Part shown: one piece after another, positions 1-7,692 of the stretch | How positions within the stretch are numbered: position 1 is the stretch's first letter | Layout of the letters: each line of letters begins with the position of its first letter | Source of the DNA: Eubacteriales bacterium | Lineage (GTDB): Bacteria > Bacillota > Clostridia > Lachnospirales > Lachnospiraceae | Length of the DNA: 64,000 nt | Direction: 5' to 3' | NCBI GenBank assembly: GCA_030524745.1 | Contig: JAUNGC010000011.1 | Location: 49,482 to 113,481 of the forward strand | The notes under the pieces: generated by a model | The model's database searches: none | Seen by the model: the letters and a program-made list of their open reading frames with translations, nothing else | What the model was told of the DNA's origin: nothing | Translations under genes and position numbers: made by a program

Positions 1-846
1 ACCATCCATCCGGAAGTATTATCGAAAAATCAGGTTTCAGGTTATAAAGGCTTGTCCTATCTGACGGACGAGTATGGCATTGAAGTGTATGAGGCCCGCT
101 CTTATGGATTAAAGGATGAAGCGACGGCCCGCTTTTTTGCGGAGAATACGTTTGATCTGGGAATTTCGATGGGATGGCAGCGTCTGATTCCGCCGTCCGT
201 GTTGGATCGTTTTGAGACGGGGGTATTCGGCTTTCACGGCAACTGCGGCTATCTGCCCTTCGGCAGAGGACGCTCTCCACTGAACTGGTCCATCATCAAG
301 GGAGACAGCCGTTTTATTTTAAACATGTTTCAGTATGATGAAAAAGCGGACAGCCCGAATGTGTTTGCCAATGAAATGTGCGCGATCACGCCCTATGATA
401 CGGTCCGCACAATGCAGTATAAGAATATGATGGTGAGCAAGCGGCTGATTGCGAAGCTGATCGAAGCCCATCAGGAAGGAAAGGTCCGGGTGCGCCGGGA
501 GTCCAGAGATTTTGACAGTTGGTACGAAAAGAGGACGGCGGCGGATGGTAAGATTGATTTCCATGACCGGACCCGGGATATTTACAATCTGGTGCGCGGT
601 GTGACGAGGCCGTTTCCCGGGGCTTTCTGCTTTTGCGAGGGCAGCAGGGTGACGGTATGGAGCGCCCACCCTTTTGATGAAATGCTGGATTTTTCCATGT
701 ATGCGCCCGGAGAGATCATGGATATTTTTGACGGCAGGCTCATCGTGCGCACGGTGGACGGTTCTCTGTTGATTGAGGAATATGAGTGCGAAAAGAAACT
801 GACGGCGGGCATGGTGCTGACCGGAGAAGAACCCGATATACGCTGA
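1..846 (+). CDS. Formyltransferase-like protein (5' end outside window)
   Basis: The frame is open from the first base, so the true start lies upstream; 281 codons are visible. The middle has the folate-dependent formyltransferase pattern: a GFHGNCGYLPFGRGRSPLNW stretch equivalent to the NxHxSLLPxxRGxxP loop of methionyl-tRNA formyltransferase, then a YDEKADSP segment where the catalytic Asp of the family lies. The C-terminal half resembles the FMT C-terminal domain (residues matching VRGVTRPFPGAF). The Asn of the NxH catalytic pair reads Gly (GFH). Members of this family in glycan loci formylate the amino group of a nucleotide-linked amino sugar, which fits the following deacetylase and glycosyltransferase genes. 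The substrate cannot be read from the sequence. Certain as to fold, uncertain as to reaction. Confidence 0.75.
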   Translation, partial: TIHPEVLSKNQVSGYKGLSYLTDEYGIEVYEARSYGLKDEATARFFAENTFDLGISMGWQRLIPPSVLDRFETGVFGFHGNCGYLPFGRGRSPLNWSIIKGDSRFILNMFQYDEKADSPNVFANEMCAITPYDTVRTMQYKNMMVSKRLIAKLIEAHQEGKVRVRRESRDFDSWYEKRTAADGKIDFHDRTRDIYNLVRGVTRPFPGAFCFCEGSRVTVWSAHPFDEMLDFSMYAPGEIMDIFDGRLIVRTVDGSLLIEEYECEKKLTAGMVLTGEEPDIR

Positions 847-895
847 AGGCAGGGACGGCAGACAGAGGAAAAAGATTGGAAGGAGCGGTGCCGGA

Positions 896-1648
896 ATGAA
901 GATTACGGTGAGAATGGATGATATTACGCCGGATATGGACTGGAAAAGCTTTGACGCTTTCTGCGCGCTGTTTGAAAAATATGGAATCCGGCCGCTGCTG
1001 GGCATCGTTCCGGCAAACGCGGACCCGAAGCTTCAGATCGGCATGCCGGATCCGCTTTTTTATGAAAAAATGAAGTCGTTGCAGGCAAAGGGCTATGTGC
1101 TGGCCATGCACGGCTGTCATCATGTTTATGCCACACAAAAAGGCGGCGTATTTCCCTTAAACGCGCAGTCGGAATTTGCGGGAAGACCGGAGGAGGAACA
1201 GAGAAAGCTGCTGACAAAGGGAAAGGCGCTGTTAGAGGAGCAGGGAATTCAGACCGGTATTTTTATGGCGCCAGGGCATACCTTTGACCGCACCACGGTA
1301 AAAATTTTGCGGGAACTGGGATTTTCTCATATTACGGACGGATTTGGAAAGGCGCCTTATGTGCGGGACGGGATGACGTATCTTCCGATTGCTTTTCTGC
1401 GCCGGTTATGTTTTTCCGATAAGGAAGGAATCACGACGATTGTGATTCATGCCAATCACAGCACAAAACAGGAATTGGAAAATTATGAGGAAATGTTTCG
1501 CCAAAACCGGGAGCGGTTTGTGCCTTATGCCGCATTTCTGGAGCAAAAGGCGGTCAGACAGAGCGTACCGGCGCGGGCTTTGGAATATATGATGGCGCTT
1601 GGAAAGCAGTGGGCGGCAAGGGCAAAGCGCAGGATGGAGTGGATATGA
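896..1648 (+). CDS. Polysaccharide deacetylase family (NodB-fold, DUF2334-like)
   Basis: A 250-residue protein with the NodB-fold motifs in order: RMDDIT near residue 6 (paired metal-binding and catalytic Asp), HGCHH near residue 65 (metal-ligand His residues), MAPGHTFD near residue 123, and a C-terminal HANHS. There is no signal peptide, so it probably acts in the cytoplasm on a nucleotide- or lipid-linked sugar. The family removes acetyl groups from N-acetyl sugars; members of the DUF2334 branch are largely uncharacterised. It starts at ATG 896 behind a GGAGCGG site and ends in an ATGA overlap with the next glycosyltransferase, indicating translational coupling. The upstream formyltransferase suggests that an N-acyl group is exchanged, but that is inference. 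Confidence 0.8.
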   Translation: MKITVRMDDITPDMDWKSFDAFCALFEKYGIRPLLGIVPANADPKLQIGMPDPLFYEKMKSLQAKGYVLAMHGCHHVYATQKGGVFPLNAQSEFAGRPEEEQRKLLTKGKALLEEQGIQTGIFMAPGHTFDRTTVKILRELGFSHITDGFGKAPYVRDGMTYLPIAFLRRLCFSDKEGITTIVIHANHSTKQELENYEEMFRQNRERFVPYAAFLEQKAVRQSVPARALEYMMALGKQWAARAKRRMEWI

Positions 1649-2781
1649 AGGAACCGATTCGGGTATTACAGGTACTGGGCGGCACCGGCCTGGGCGGTGC
1701 GGAAAGCCGCGTCATGGATTTATACCGCAGCGTGGACCGGACGCAGGTGCAGTTTGACTTTGCCGTACACAATGCGAAAAGAGATCATTTTGATGATGAG
1801 ATAGAGAAGCTGGGGGGCCATATTTACCGTATGCCCCGTTTCCGGCTTTATAACTGGCCCGCATACCGCGGCGCATGGAAACGGCTGTTTATGGAGCATC
1901 CGGATTATGTGTGCGTACACGGGCATATGACCAGCACCGGTTCCATTTATCTGCCTGTGGCAAAAAAGGCGGGCGTTGCGCGGACCGTAGCCCATGCCAG
2001 AAGCGCGGGCACGGACGCCGGATGGAAGGGCAGACTGACCCGTCTGATGAGACGGAACTTGTGGAAGAAAACGGATTACTGCTTCGCCTGCTCTGCGCTC
2101 GCGGGGGAAGCGGTATTTGGAAAAAGGGCATGCGAAAAGGGAATAGTGCATGTCATACCCAACGCCATTGCGGTGGAAAAATTTGTCTATGACCCTGAAA
2201 AAAGGGAGGAAATGCGCGGCAGGCTTCACGTGCAGGAACGTTTTGCAGTCGGCCATGTGGGGAGGTTCAACCCCATGAAAAACCACCCCTTTTTGCTGGA
2301 AATATTTGCGCAGATTAAGAAGGAAAAAGAAAATGCGGTTCTCCTTTTGCTGGGAGAAGGCGGCGGCATGAATGCGGCAAAGGAAAAAGCGCGTCAGCTT
2401 GGGATTGCGGATTGCGTGTATTTTCTGGGAAATCAGGAAAATGTGGCGGACTATTATCAGGCGATGGACTTTCTTGTTTTTCCGTCTTTGTATGAAGGGA
2501 TGCCGGGCACGGTGCTGGAGGCGCAGGCGGCGGGACTTCCCTGTCTGATTGCGGACACGATCACGCCGGAAGTGCAGGTGACAGAACTGGTACAGACCAT
2601 GAGCCTGAATGCTTCCGCACAGGAGTGGGCGCGCAACGTAACCGGGAGGGTGCAGAAAGCATCCGAAACCGGACAGCTGCGCTGCAGCAGGGCGGAGGAT
2701 TTGAAAAAGGCTGGCTTTGACGTGAAGGAGCAGGCCCGGCGGATGACAGCATTCTACGAGAAGGGGGAACCCTTATGGTGA
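1645..2781 (+). CDS. Glycosyltransferase family 4 (GT-B fold)
   Basis: 378 residues from ATG 1645, which overlaps the previous stop (ATGA). An in-frame start 36 bases upstream would lie inside the preceding gene and is less likely. The N-terminal domain begins VLQVLGGTGLGGAESRVMDL, the glycine-rich acceptor-side loop of GT4 enzymes. The C-terminal nucleotide-sugar domain has GHVGRFNPMKNH and the EX7E-type motif in SLYEGMPGTVLEA. The protein is cytoplasmic or membrane-associated and adds one sugar to the lipid-linked repeat unit. The donor is unknown. It overlaps the next GT4 gene by 7 bases. Confidence 0.9.
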   Translation: MKEPIRVLQVLGGTGLGGAESRVMDLYRSVDRTQVQFDFAVHNAKRDHFDDEIEKLGGHIYRMPRFRLYNWPAYRGAWKRLFMEHPDYVCVHGHMTSTGSIYLPVAKKAGVARTVAHARSAGTDAGWKGRLTRLMRRNLWKKTDYCFACSALAGEAVFGKRACEKGIVHVIPNAIAVEKFVYDPEKREEMRGRLHVQERFAVGHVGRFNPMKNHPFLLEIFAQIKKEKENAVLLLLGEGGGMNAAKEKARQLGIADCVYFLGNQENVADYYQAMDFLVFPSLYEGMPGTVLEAQAAGLPCLIADTITPEVQVTELVQTMSLNASAQEWARNVTGRVQKASETGQLRCSRAEDLKKAGFDVKEQARRMTAFYEKGEPLW

Positions 2782-3935
2782 AGAAGAAAATGCTGCTGGT
2801 GGTGCCCATGCTGCATCAGGGCGGCTTTGAACGGGTGTGCGTGCGCACCGCACGCATTCTGAAACCCCGGTTTGATGTGACGATTGCGATGTTTTGCGAT
2901 GCGGATATCGCCTATGATATCACCGGACTAAAAGTGGTGAACCTGGACGTTCCGGCGGCCGAAAACAGGCTGCGGAAAATATGCAATGTGGGAAAACGGA
3001 TTGTCCGGTTAAAAAAACTGAAAAAGCAGCTTCGGCCGGATATCAGTTACAGCTTCGGACCGACGGCCAATCTGATCAATGTGCTGACGCCTGTCTGCGG
3101 CAAAATCTGGACAGGAATCCGCAGCTATATGGACATGGATAACGACAGAAAACTCCGGCTGTTCTGCGGGCGCTCCGATCGCGTGATCTGCTGTTCGGAG
3201 GTGATTGCGGACCAGTTGCGGCGGCGGTTTGGGGCGGAAAATGCGGAAGTGCTTTACAATCCTTATGACAGCGTGCAGATCGCAGAAAATGCGGAGAAAA
3301 AGGTCCCGGGCATGCCGGACTTTACGGGGAAAAAGGTGATGGTCAGCATGGGCCGTGAGGACGACTGCAAGGAATTCTGGCATTTGATCAAGTGCCTGGC
3401 ATTGATCAAAGACGAGGTGCCGGACGCATATCTGTGCATCGTGGGAGAGGGAAGCTTCCACGAGTATAAGATATTGGCGGATCGTCTTGGAATCGCAGAC
3501 AGAGTATGGTTTGCGGGATTGCAGAAAAACCCGTTTCCATGGCTGAAAAACAGCACGTTGTATGTAGGCGTATCCAGCATGGAGGGATTCCCCAACGCTT
3601 TGGTGGAGGCGATGAGTTGCGGTTTGCCCGCGGTGTTTTCCAACTGCAGGAGCGGACCGGCGGAAATTTTGTCGGACCGGTTTGCGGACGTGGCGGACCG
3701 GCAGGAAGTGCTGGAAGAAAAATACGGCATTTTGATTCCGGTCATGGACGATCAGAAAAATCTGGACCCGGCGGCCGTCACCGAAGAAGAACGAAAGCTG
3801 GCGGCGCTTTTAAAGGAACTGCTGTGCGACGAAGAAAAGCTGGCGCGCATGAGCGCCGCGGCGAAGGAGCGGGCGCTGCAGTTTCATGACGGCGCATATG
3901 CGGAAAAGATCAGGCAAATTGCGGCTGATCTTTAG
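2775..3935 (+). CDS. Glycosyltransferase family 4
   Basis: 386 residues beginning MVKKKMLLVVPMLHQGGFE, with the GT-B N-terminal loop. The C-terminal half carries VSMGREDDCKEFW (the start of the donor domain) and the EX7E-type motif in SSMEGFPNALVEAMSCGLP. An insert of about 30 residues between the donor site and the last helices (DVADRQEVLEEKYGILIPV) is seen in several capsule GT4 enzymes. Its start overlaps the previous stop by 7 bases, so the pair is translationally coupled. It is the last gene before a 110-bp gap that precedes the glutamine synthetase. Donor and acceptor are not predictable. Confidence 0.88.
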   Translation: MVKKKMLLVVPMLHQGGFERVCVRTARILKPRFDVTIAMFCDADIAYDITGLKVVNLDVPAAENRLRKICNVGKRIVRLKKLKKQLRPDISYSFGPTANLINVLTPVCGKIWTGIRSYMDMDNDRKLRLFCGRSDRVICCSEVIADQLRRRFGAENAEVLYNPYDSVQIAENAEKKVPGMPDFTGKKVMVSMGREDDCKEFWHLIKCLALIKDEVPDAYLCIVGEGSFHEYKILADRLGIADRVWFAGLQKNPFPWLKNSTLYVGVSSMEGFPNALVEAMSCGLPAVFSNCRSGPAEILSDRFADVADRQEVLEEKYGILIPVMDDQKNLDPAAVTEEERKLAALLKELLCDEEKLARMSAAAKERALQFHDGAYAEKIRQIAADL

Positions 3936-3971
3936 AGAATCATTTCACATCGGTCATATCCCAACGAATGC

Positions 3972-3994
3972 AAATCGCGGACAGGGCGCGATTT
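3972..3994. repeat. Perfect inverted repeat upstream of glnA
   Basis: AAATCGCG (3972-3979) and CGCGATTT (3987-3994) form a perfect 8-bp inverted repeat around a 7-base loop. It sits 50 bases before the glutamine synthetase start and just after the stop of the GT4 gene. No T tract follows, so it could be a weak terminator or a protein-binding site. It is not a recognisable GlnR box. Confidence 0.45.
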
Positions 3995-4002
3995 CGTGAG
4001 GA

Positions 4003-4028
4003 TTGAACATAAATTTATTACTGTTCAA
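4003..4028. promoter_or_regulatory. Possible operator before glnA
   Basis: TTGAAC (4003-4008) and GTTCAA (4023-4028) form an inverted repeat whose 14-base centre includes the palindrome ATAAATTTAT. It lies immediately before the AAAGGGG ribosome binding site of the glutamine synthetase. Two-fold symmetry with an AT-rich centre is typical of an operator, but no known regulator consensus was recognised. Confidence 0.35.
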
Positions 4029-4045
4029 AGAAAGGGGATAAGAAA

Positions 4046-5476
4046 ATGAACAGAAGTGAAACAATCAGAAAACTGTGCGAGGAAAAGCAGATCCGCATGA
4101 TCGATTTCAAAATGACGGATATCGACGGACGCTGGAGACACATTACGATTCCGGTGGAGAGGTTCAATGAAGATACCTTCCGCTACGGCATCGGATTTGA
4201 CGGGTCGAATTATGGGTATGCGCCCATCGAAAAGAGCGATATGGTATTTTTGCCCGACCCGGACACCGCATTTGTGGATCCTTTTGCCAGCGTGCCGACG
4301 CTGACCATGTGCGGAAATGTCTGCACGATCGGAAAAGGGGAGAACAAGCCTTTTGACCAGTATCCGAAAAACGTGAGCCTGCGGGCCGTCGAGTATATGA
4401 AGGAGTCCGGGATCGCGGACAGAATGATAATCGGGCCCGAATTTGAATTTTATCTGTTTGATAATGCCCGGTTTGAGGTGACGCCTAAGCAGTGCGCTTA
4501 CCGGATCGACACGAAGCAGGCGGATTGGAACTGCAGCCTGGATGTGCCGGGAAACAATGGTTATGAAGTGCCCTATAAGGGCGGTTATCATATCGCTGCG
4601 CCGCAGGATGTAGGCTATGATCTGCGCAGCAAAATGTGTATGATGATGGAAGAATGGGGCGTGAAGGTGAAATACCATCATCATGAGGTGGGCGGTCCCG
4701 GCCAGATGGAAATTGAAGTGGAACTGGCGGATATGCCCCAGATGGCGGATAACACGATGATTACGAAATACATCATCAAGAATATGGCTGCACAGGGAGG
4801 AAAAACGGCGACTTTCCTGCCCAAGCCCATTTATCAGGAGGCGGGAAGCGGCATGCATGTCCATATGCTTCTGATGAAGGACGGCGAGCCTCTTTTCTAT
4901 GATGAAAACGGATACTCCGGACTGAGTAAAACCGCGCATTACTTTATGGGCGGACTGCTCAAACATATCGCATCTTTGTGCGCGTTTACGAATCCTTCCA
5001 CGAACTCCTTTAAACGGCTGGTGCCGGGATTTGAAGCGCCGGTGACGATCGGCTATGCCACCTCCAACCGCAGCGCGGTCATCCGAATTCCCGCATATGC
5101 GAAGTCGCCGGAGACGAAGCGTTTTGAACTGCGCAATCCGGACGGAACGGCCAACCCCTATTATGCTTACGCGGCAATCCTGATGGCAGGGCTGGACGGC
5201 ATTGAAAATAAGATCGACCCGGAGGCAAACGGCTGGGGACCTTACGACTTCAATCTCTATACATTGCCGGAAGAAGAACTGAAGAAGATCAAGGGACTGC
5301 CGAAGACATTGGATGAAGCGCTGGATGCGCTGGAAGCCGACCATGATTACCTGACTAAGGGCGGCGTATTCCCGCAGCGTCTCATCGATATCTGGGTGGC
5401 TCGTAAACGGGCGGAACTGAAGAAAATCGAGCAGATACCCACGCCGGCGGAGTTTAAAATGTACTACGATCTGTAG
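4046..5476 (+). CDS. glnA: Type I glutamine synthetase
   Basis: A full-length 476-residue GlnA that makes glutamine from glutamate, ammonia and ATP. Family signatures are present: EFEFYLFDN (metal-binding glutamates), GSGMHVHMLL (ATP/metal-binding His), NPSTNSFKRLVPGFEAPV (the Glu flap region), NRSAVIRIP, and RFELRNPDGTANPY. The length and the NLYTLPEEE segment, with Tyr405 where the adenylylated Tyr lies in GSI-beta enzymes, resemble the beta subgroup more than the shorter Bacillus-type alpha enzymes. The gene is separated from its neighbours by inverted repeats on both sides and is probably its own transcription unit. Two AsnB-type glutamine-dependent amidotransferases lie downstream, so local glutamine supply is a plausible role. 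Whether this is the cell's main GlnA is unknown. Confidence 0.93.
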   Translation: MNRSETIRKLCEEKQIRMIDFKMTDIDGRWRHITIPVERFNEDTFRYGIGFDGSNYGYAPIEKSDMVFLPDPDTAFVDPFASVPTLTMCGNVCTIGKGENKPFDQYPKNVSLRAVEYMKESGIADRMIIGPEFEFYLFDNARFEVTPKQCAYRIDTKQADWNCSLDVPGNNGYEVPYKGGYHIAAPQDVGYDLRSKMCMMMEEWGVKVKYHHHEVGGPGQMEIEVELADMPQMADNTMITKYIIKNMAAQGGKTATFLPKPIYQEAGSGMHVHMLLMKDGEPLFYDENGYSGLSKTAHYFMGGLLKHIASLCAFTNPSTNSFKRLVPGFEAPVTIGYATSNRSAVIRIPAYAKSPETKRFELRNPDGTANPYYAYAAILMAGLDGIENKIDPEANGWGPYDFNLYTLPEEELKKIKGLPKTLDEALDALEADHDYLTKGGVFPQRLIDIWVARKRAELKKIEQIPTPAEFKMYYDL

Positions 5477-5526
5477 GAAAGCTTGCCTGCAAATGGCAGA
5501 TGTGGTAAACTAAATCGTTAGCAGGG

Positions 5527-5560
5527 TGCCGGGCAGAAGCCTAATCGCTTCTGCCCGGCA
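5527..5560 (+). terminator. Strong hairpin after glnA, likely terminator
   Basis: TGCCGGGCAGAAGC (5527-5540) pairs perfectly with GCTTCTGCCCGGCA (5547-5560) around the loop CTAATC. A 14-bp GC-rich stem 50 bases after the glnA stop is what an intrinsic terminator needs, but no T run follows, so termination strength is uncertain. It could also stabilise the 3' end of the mRNA. Confidence 0.6.
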
Positions 5561-5622
5561 TCTGATCTATGACAATAGAAAGCATCTGCGTATGCTTTTC
5601 GCTGTTGAAAAGGAGAACGGGA

Positions 5623-6723
5623 ATGCAGAAAATTGCCTTTCATTTGAACAGCCTGCAGCAGGGCGGTGCGGAGCGTGTTGTGACCAATCTCGCCAATCAG
5701 TTTGTACAGGCGGGTTATGAGGTTTTGATCGCAACGGAATGGTACGGAGAGAAAGAGTTTGTTCCCGACGAAAGGGTGAAGCGGGTACATGTGGGGCTTC
5801 TTGAAAAAGATGAAAAGAAGTCCAGAATTTCCAAAATCCTGCTGCGCATCCGGTATTTAAGAAAATTCATCAAAAAAGAGCGGCCGGATGTGCTGATCGC
5901 CTTCACGCATACGGTGAATTACCGGGCGCTGATGGCGGGCATGGGAACCGGCGTGCCTGTGGTGATTTCGGTGCGCACCGACCCGGTGGGGCATTATGAT
6001 AAGAGGGCGGATAAGATACAGATTCCCCTGCTTTTTCCCAGGGCGGCGGGGTGCGTGTTCCAGACCGAGGGCGCAAAGGCCTTTTTTGCCCCTTATCTGC
6101 AGGACAATTCCAGAATTATTTTAAATCCGCTCCATCCCAAATATATCGGCACTCCTGTGCCCAAAAAGAGAACGAAAGCTGTGGTGCAGTCCGGACGTCT
6201 GGTGGACTTTAAAAATCAGCCCATGCTGATCAAAGCTTTCATAGAGGTCCACAAAAAGCATCCCGACTACACTTTAAAAATATACGGACCTGATTCCAAA
6301 GACGGAACGAAGGAAATTCTGGAAGGGATCATTAAGGAAAATCATGCGGAGGATTATGTGAAGCTGATGGGGGGCAGCGACAGTCTGGAAAAGGAACTGG
6401 CGGACGCTGCCGTCTATGCGTTTTCCTCCGACTGGGAGGGCCTTCCCAACGCGCTGATGGAGGCGATGGCATTAGGGCTGCCCATTGTGGCGACGGACTG
6501 CCCCTGCGGCGGACCCCGCACGCTGATCAGAGACGGCGTGGACGGGCTGCTGATTCCCATTAAAAATCAGGAGGCGCTGGAAGAGGGCATCAACCGGCTG
6601 ATTGAAGACCCTGTGCTTGCCGAAAGGCTGGGGACGGAAGCGAGAAAAATCGCCGAAAGAGCCAACGGACAGGCTGTTTTTGAACAGTGGCGGGATTTCC
6701 TGGAAGAATGCTGCCAAAGATGA
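5623..6723 (+). CDS. Glycosyltransferase family 4
   Basis: 366 residues from ATG 5623, chosen because AGGAG (5611-5615) is well placed and the protein then opens MQKIAFHLNSLQQGGAERV, the standard GT4 beginning. An upstream in-frame ATG at 5569 has no ribosome binding site and falls next to the hairpin. The donor domain has VVQSGRLVDFKNQ, SSDWEGLPNALMEAMALGLP (EX7E-type) and ATDCPCGGPR. That last motif also occurs in the GT4 at 10124 and resembles GalNAc/GlcNAc transferases of the PglA/PglH type; this is similarity only. It probably extends the lipid-linked repeat unit in the cytoplasm. Confidence 0.9.
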   Translation: MQKIAFHLNSLQQGGAERVVTNLANQFVQAGYEVLIATEWYGEKEFVPDERVKRVHVGLLEKDEKKSRISKILLRIRYLRKFIKKERPDVLIAFTHTVNYRALMAGMGTGVPVVISVRTDPVGHYDKRADKIQIPLLFPRAAGCVFQTEGAKAFFAPYLQDNSRIILNPLHPKYIGTPVPKKRTKAVVQSGRLVDFKNQPMLIKAFIEVHKKHPDYTLKIYGPDSKDGTKEILEGIIKENHAEDYVKLMGGSDSLEKELADAAVYAFSSDWEGLPNALMEAMALGLPIVATDCPCGGPRTLIRDGVDGLLIPIKNQEALEEGINRLIEDPVLAERLGTEARKIAERANGQAVFEQWRDFLEECCQR

Positions 6724-6825
6724 GCGGACAGGATATCCGTATGGCAGCAGGACGGCCGTCATTTCGCGGAAACGCATGAGGTTGAAGAAAAACAGGCCGC
6801 GGCGCGCGGCAGAATGGAGAAAATT

Positions 6826-7614
6826 ATGTTTTCTTACGATGATTATAAAGAAATAATCCGCATTATCCAGTCCACCGGACGGGCGATGGGCTACGAGGAA
6901 GCGCTGAGACGGGATGAATTTGTCATCATGCGTCACGATGTGGAATACAGCGTGGAGCGGGCCTACGAGCTTTCCAAAGTGGAAAGCAGCATGGATTTTT
7001 GTTCCACCTGGTTTTTTCAGTGGACCAACAATTCCTACAATATTCTTTCCAGATGCCATCAGGACATGATCCGGGACATGAAGGAAAGGGGACATCACAT
7101 CGGCCTGCATTTTGCATTGAACGGTCTGACCGATATGCGGGAAGTGCGCAGACAGATCGCAAAGGAAATGCGCATTCTGTCCGATATGTTCGGCTATGAG
7201 ATCACCCAGTTTTCCGTGCACAGGCCTTCGGCGGCGGTGCTGGCGGAAAACATCAAACTCCCCAATATTCTGAACGCCTATCAGGACGATTTCTTTACCT
7301 TCGCGCCGAACATTACGCCCGATACGCCGCTGAAAGTGAAATACATGTCCGACGCGAATCATATCTGGCGCTACGGCTATCCGGATGAAGAAAATATCAC
7401 GGGCTTTGCCAAAGTGCAGATTCTGACCCATCCTTTTGCGTGGAGCGAAAAAGGCTACGACAACCGGGATAATTACGCGGCTCTGGTACAGGAAAAATAT
7501 CAGGAAATGATTGAAAGCATCGATAATGAATGTAAGGACTTCTGCGAGTATAAAGAGGAGTTTTTGGGAGCGAAGCTGGTTGCCCCGAATGAGGCGGACC
7601 GGCGGAAGAACTGA
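6826..7614 (+). CDS. NodB-fold deacetylase-like protein
   Basis: 262 residues from ATG 6826, preceded by GGAGA (6816-6820). The alternative ATG at 6814 has no usable site. MRHDVEYSVERAYEL near residue 37 matches the first NodB motif (the HDVD type with a metal-binding Asp), and HHIGLHF near residue 95 matches the HxxxH metal site. The C-terminal HPFAWSEKGYDN may supply the last catalytic His. These features suggest a cytoplasmic carbohydrate deacetylase-like enzyme. The TFFTFAPN-like central region has no specific assignment. It sits between a GT4 and an AsnB gene, so its substrate is probably a sugar of the same repeat unit. Confidence 0.68.
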   Translation: MFSYDDYKEIIRIIQSTGRAMGYEEALRRDEFVIMRHDVEYSVERAYELSKVESSMDFCSTWFFQWTNNSYNILSRCHQDMIRDMKERGHHIGLHFALNGLTDMREVRRQIAKEMRILSDMFGYEITQFSVHRPSAAVLAENIKLPNILNAYQDDFFTFAPNITPDTPLKVKYMSDANHIWRYGYPDEENITGFAKVQILTHPFAWSEKGYDNRDNYAALVQEKYQEMIESIDNECKDFCEYKEEFLGAKLVAPNEADRRKN

Positions 7615-7692
7615 CCGCTGTTGTTTAAGCCTGCGCCTCGCGCTTGCCGCGCAGCGTGAAGAAACCATGATTCGGAAAGGAGCCGACGGCCT

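Noticed and set aside
3972-4028. GlnR operator before glnA
   Set aside because: The TGTNAN7TNACA pattern is absent; the visible symmetric sites have other sequences.
4025-5344. Long open frame on the - strand opposite glnA (439 codons)
   Set aside because: It is the mirror of a strongly coding gene, has no ribosome site, and its translation is His/Arg-rich with no family likeness.
6472-7668. 398-codon open frame on the - strand over a GT4 end and the deacetylase-like gene
   Set aside because: Crosses gene boundaries, no site upstream, and the + strand proteins have recognisable motifs.
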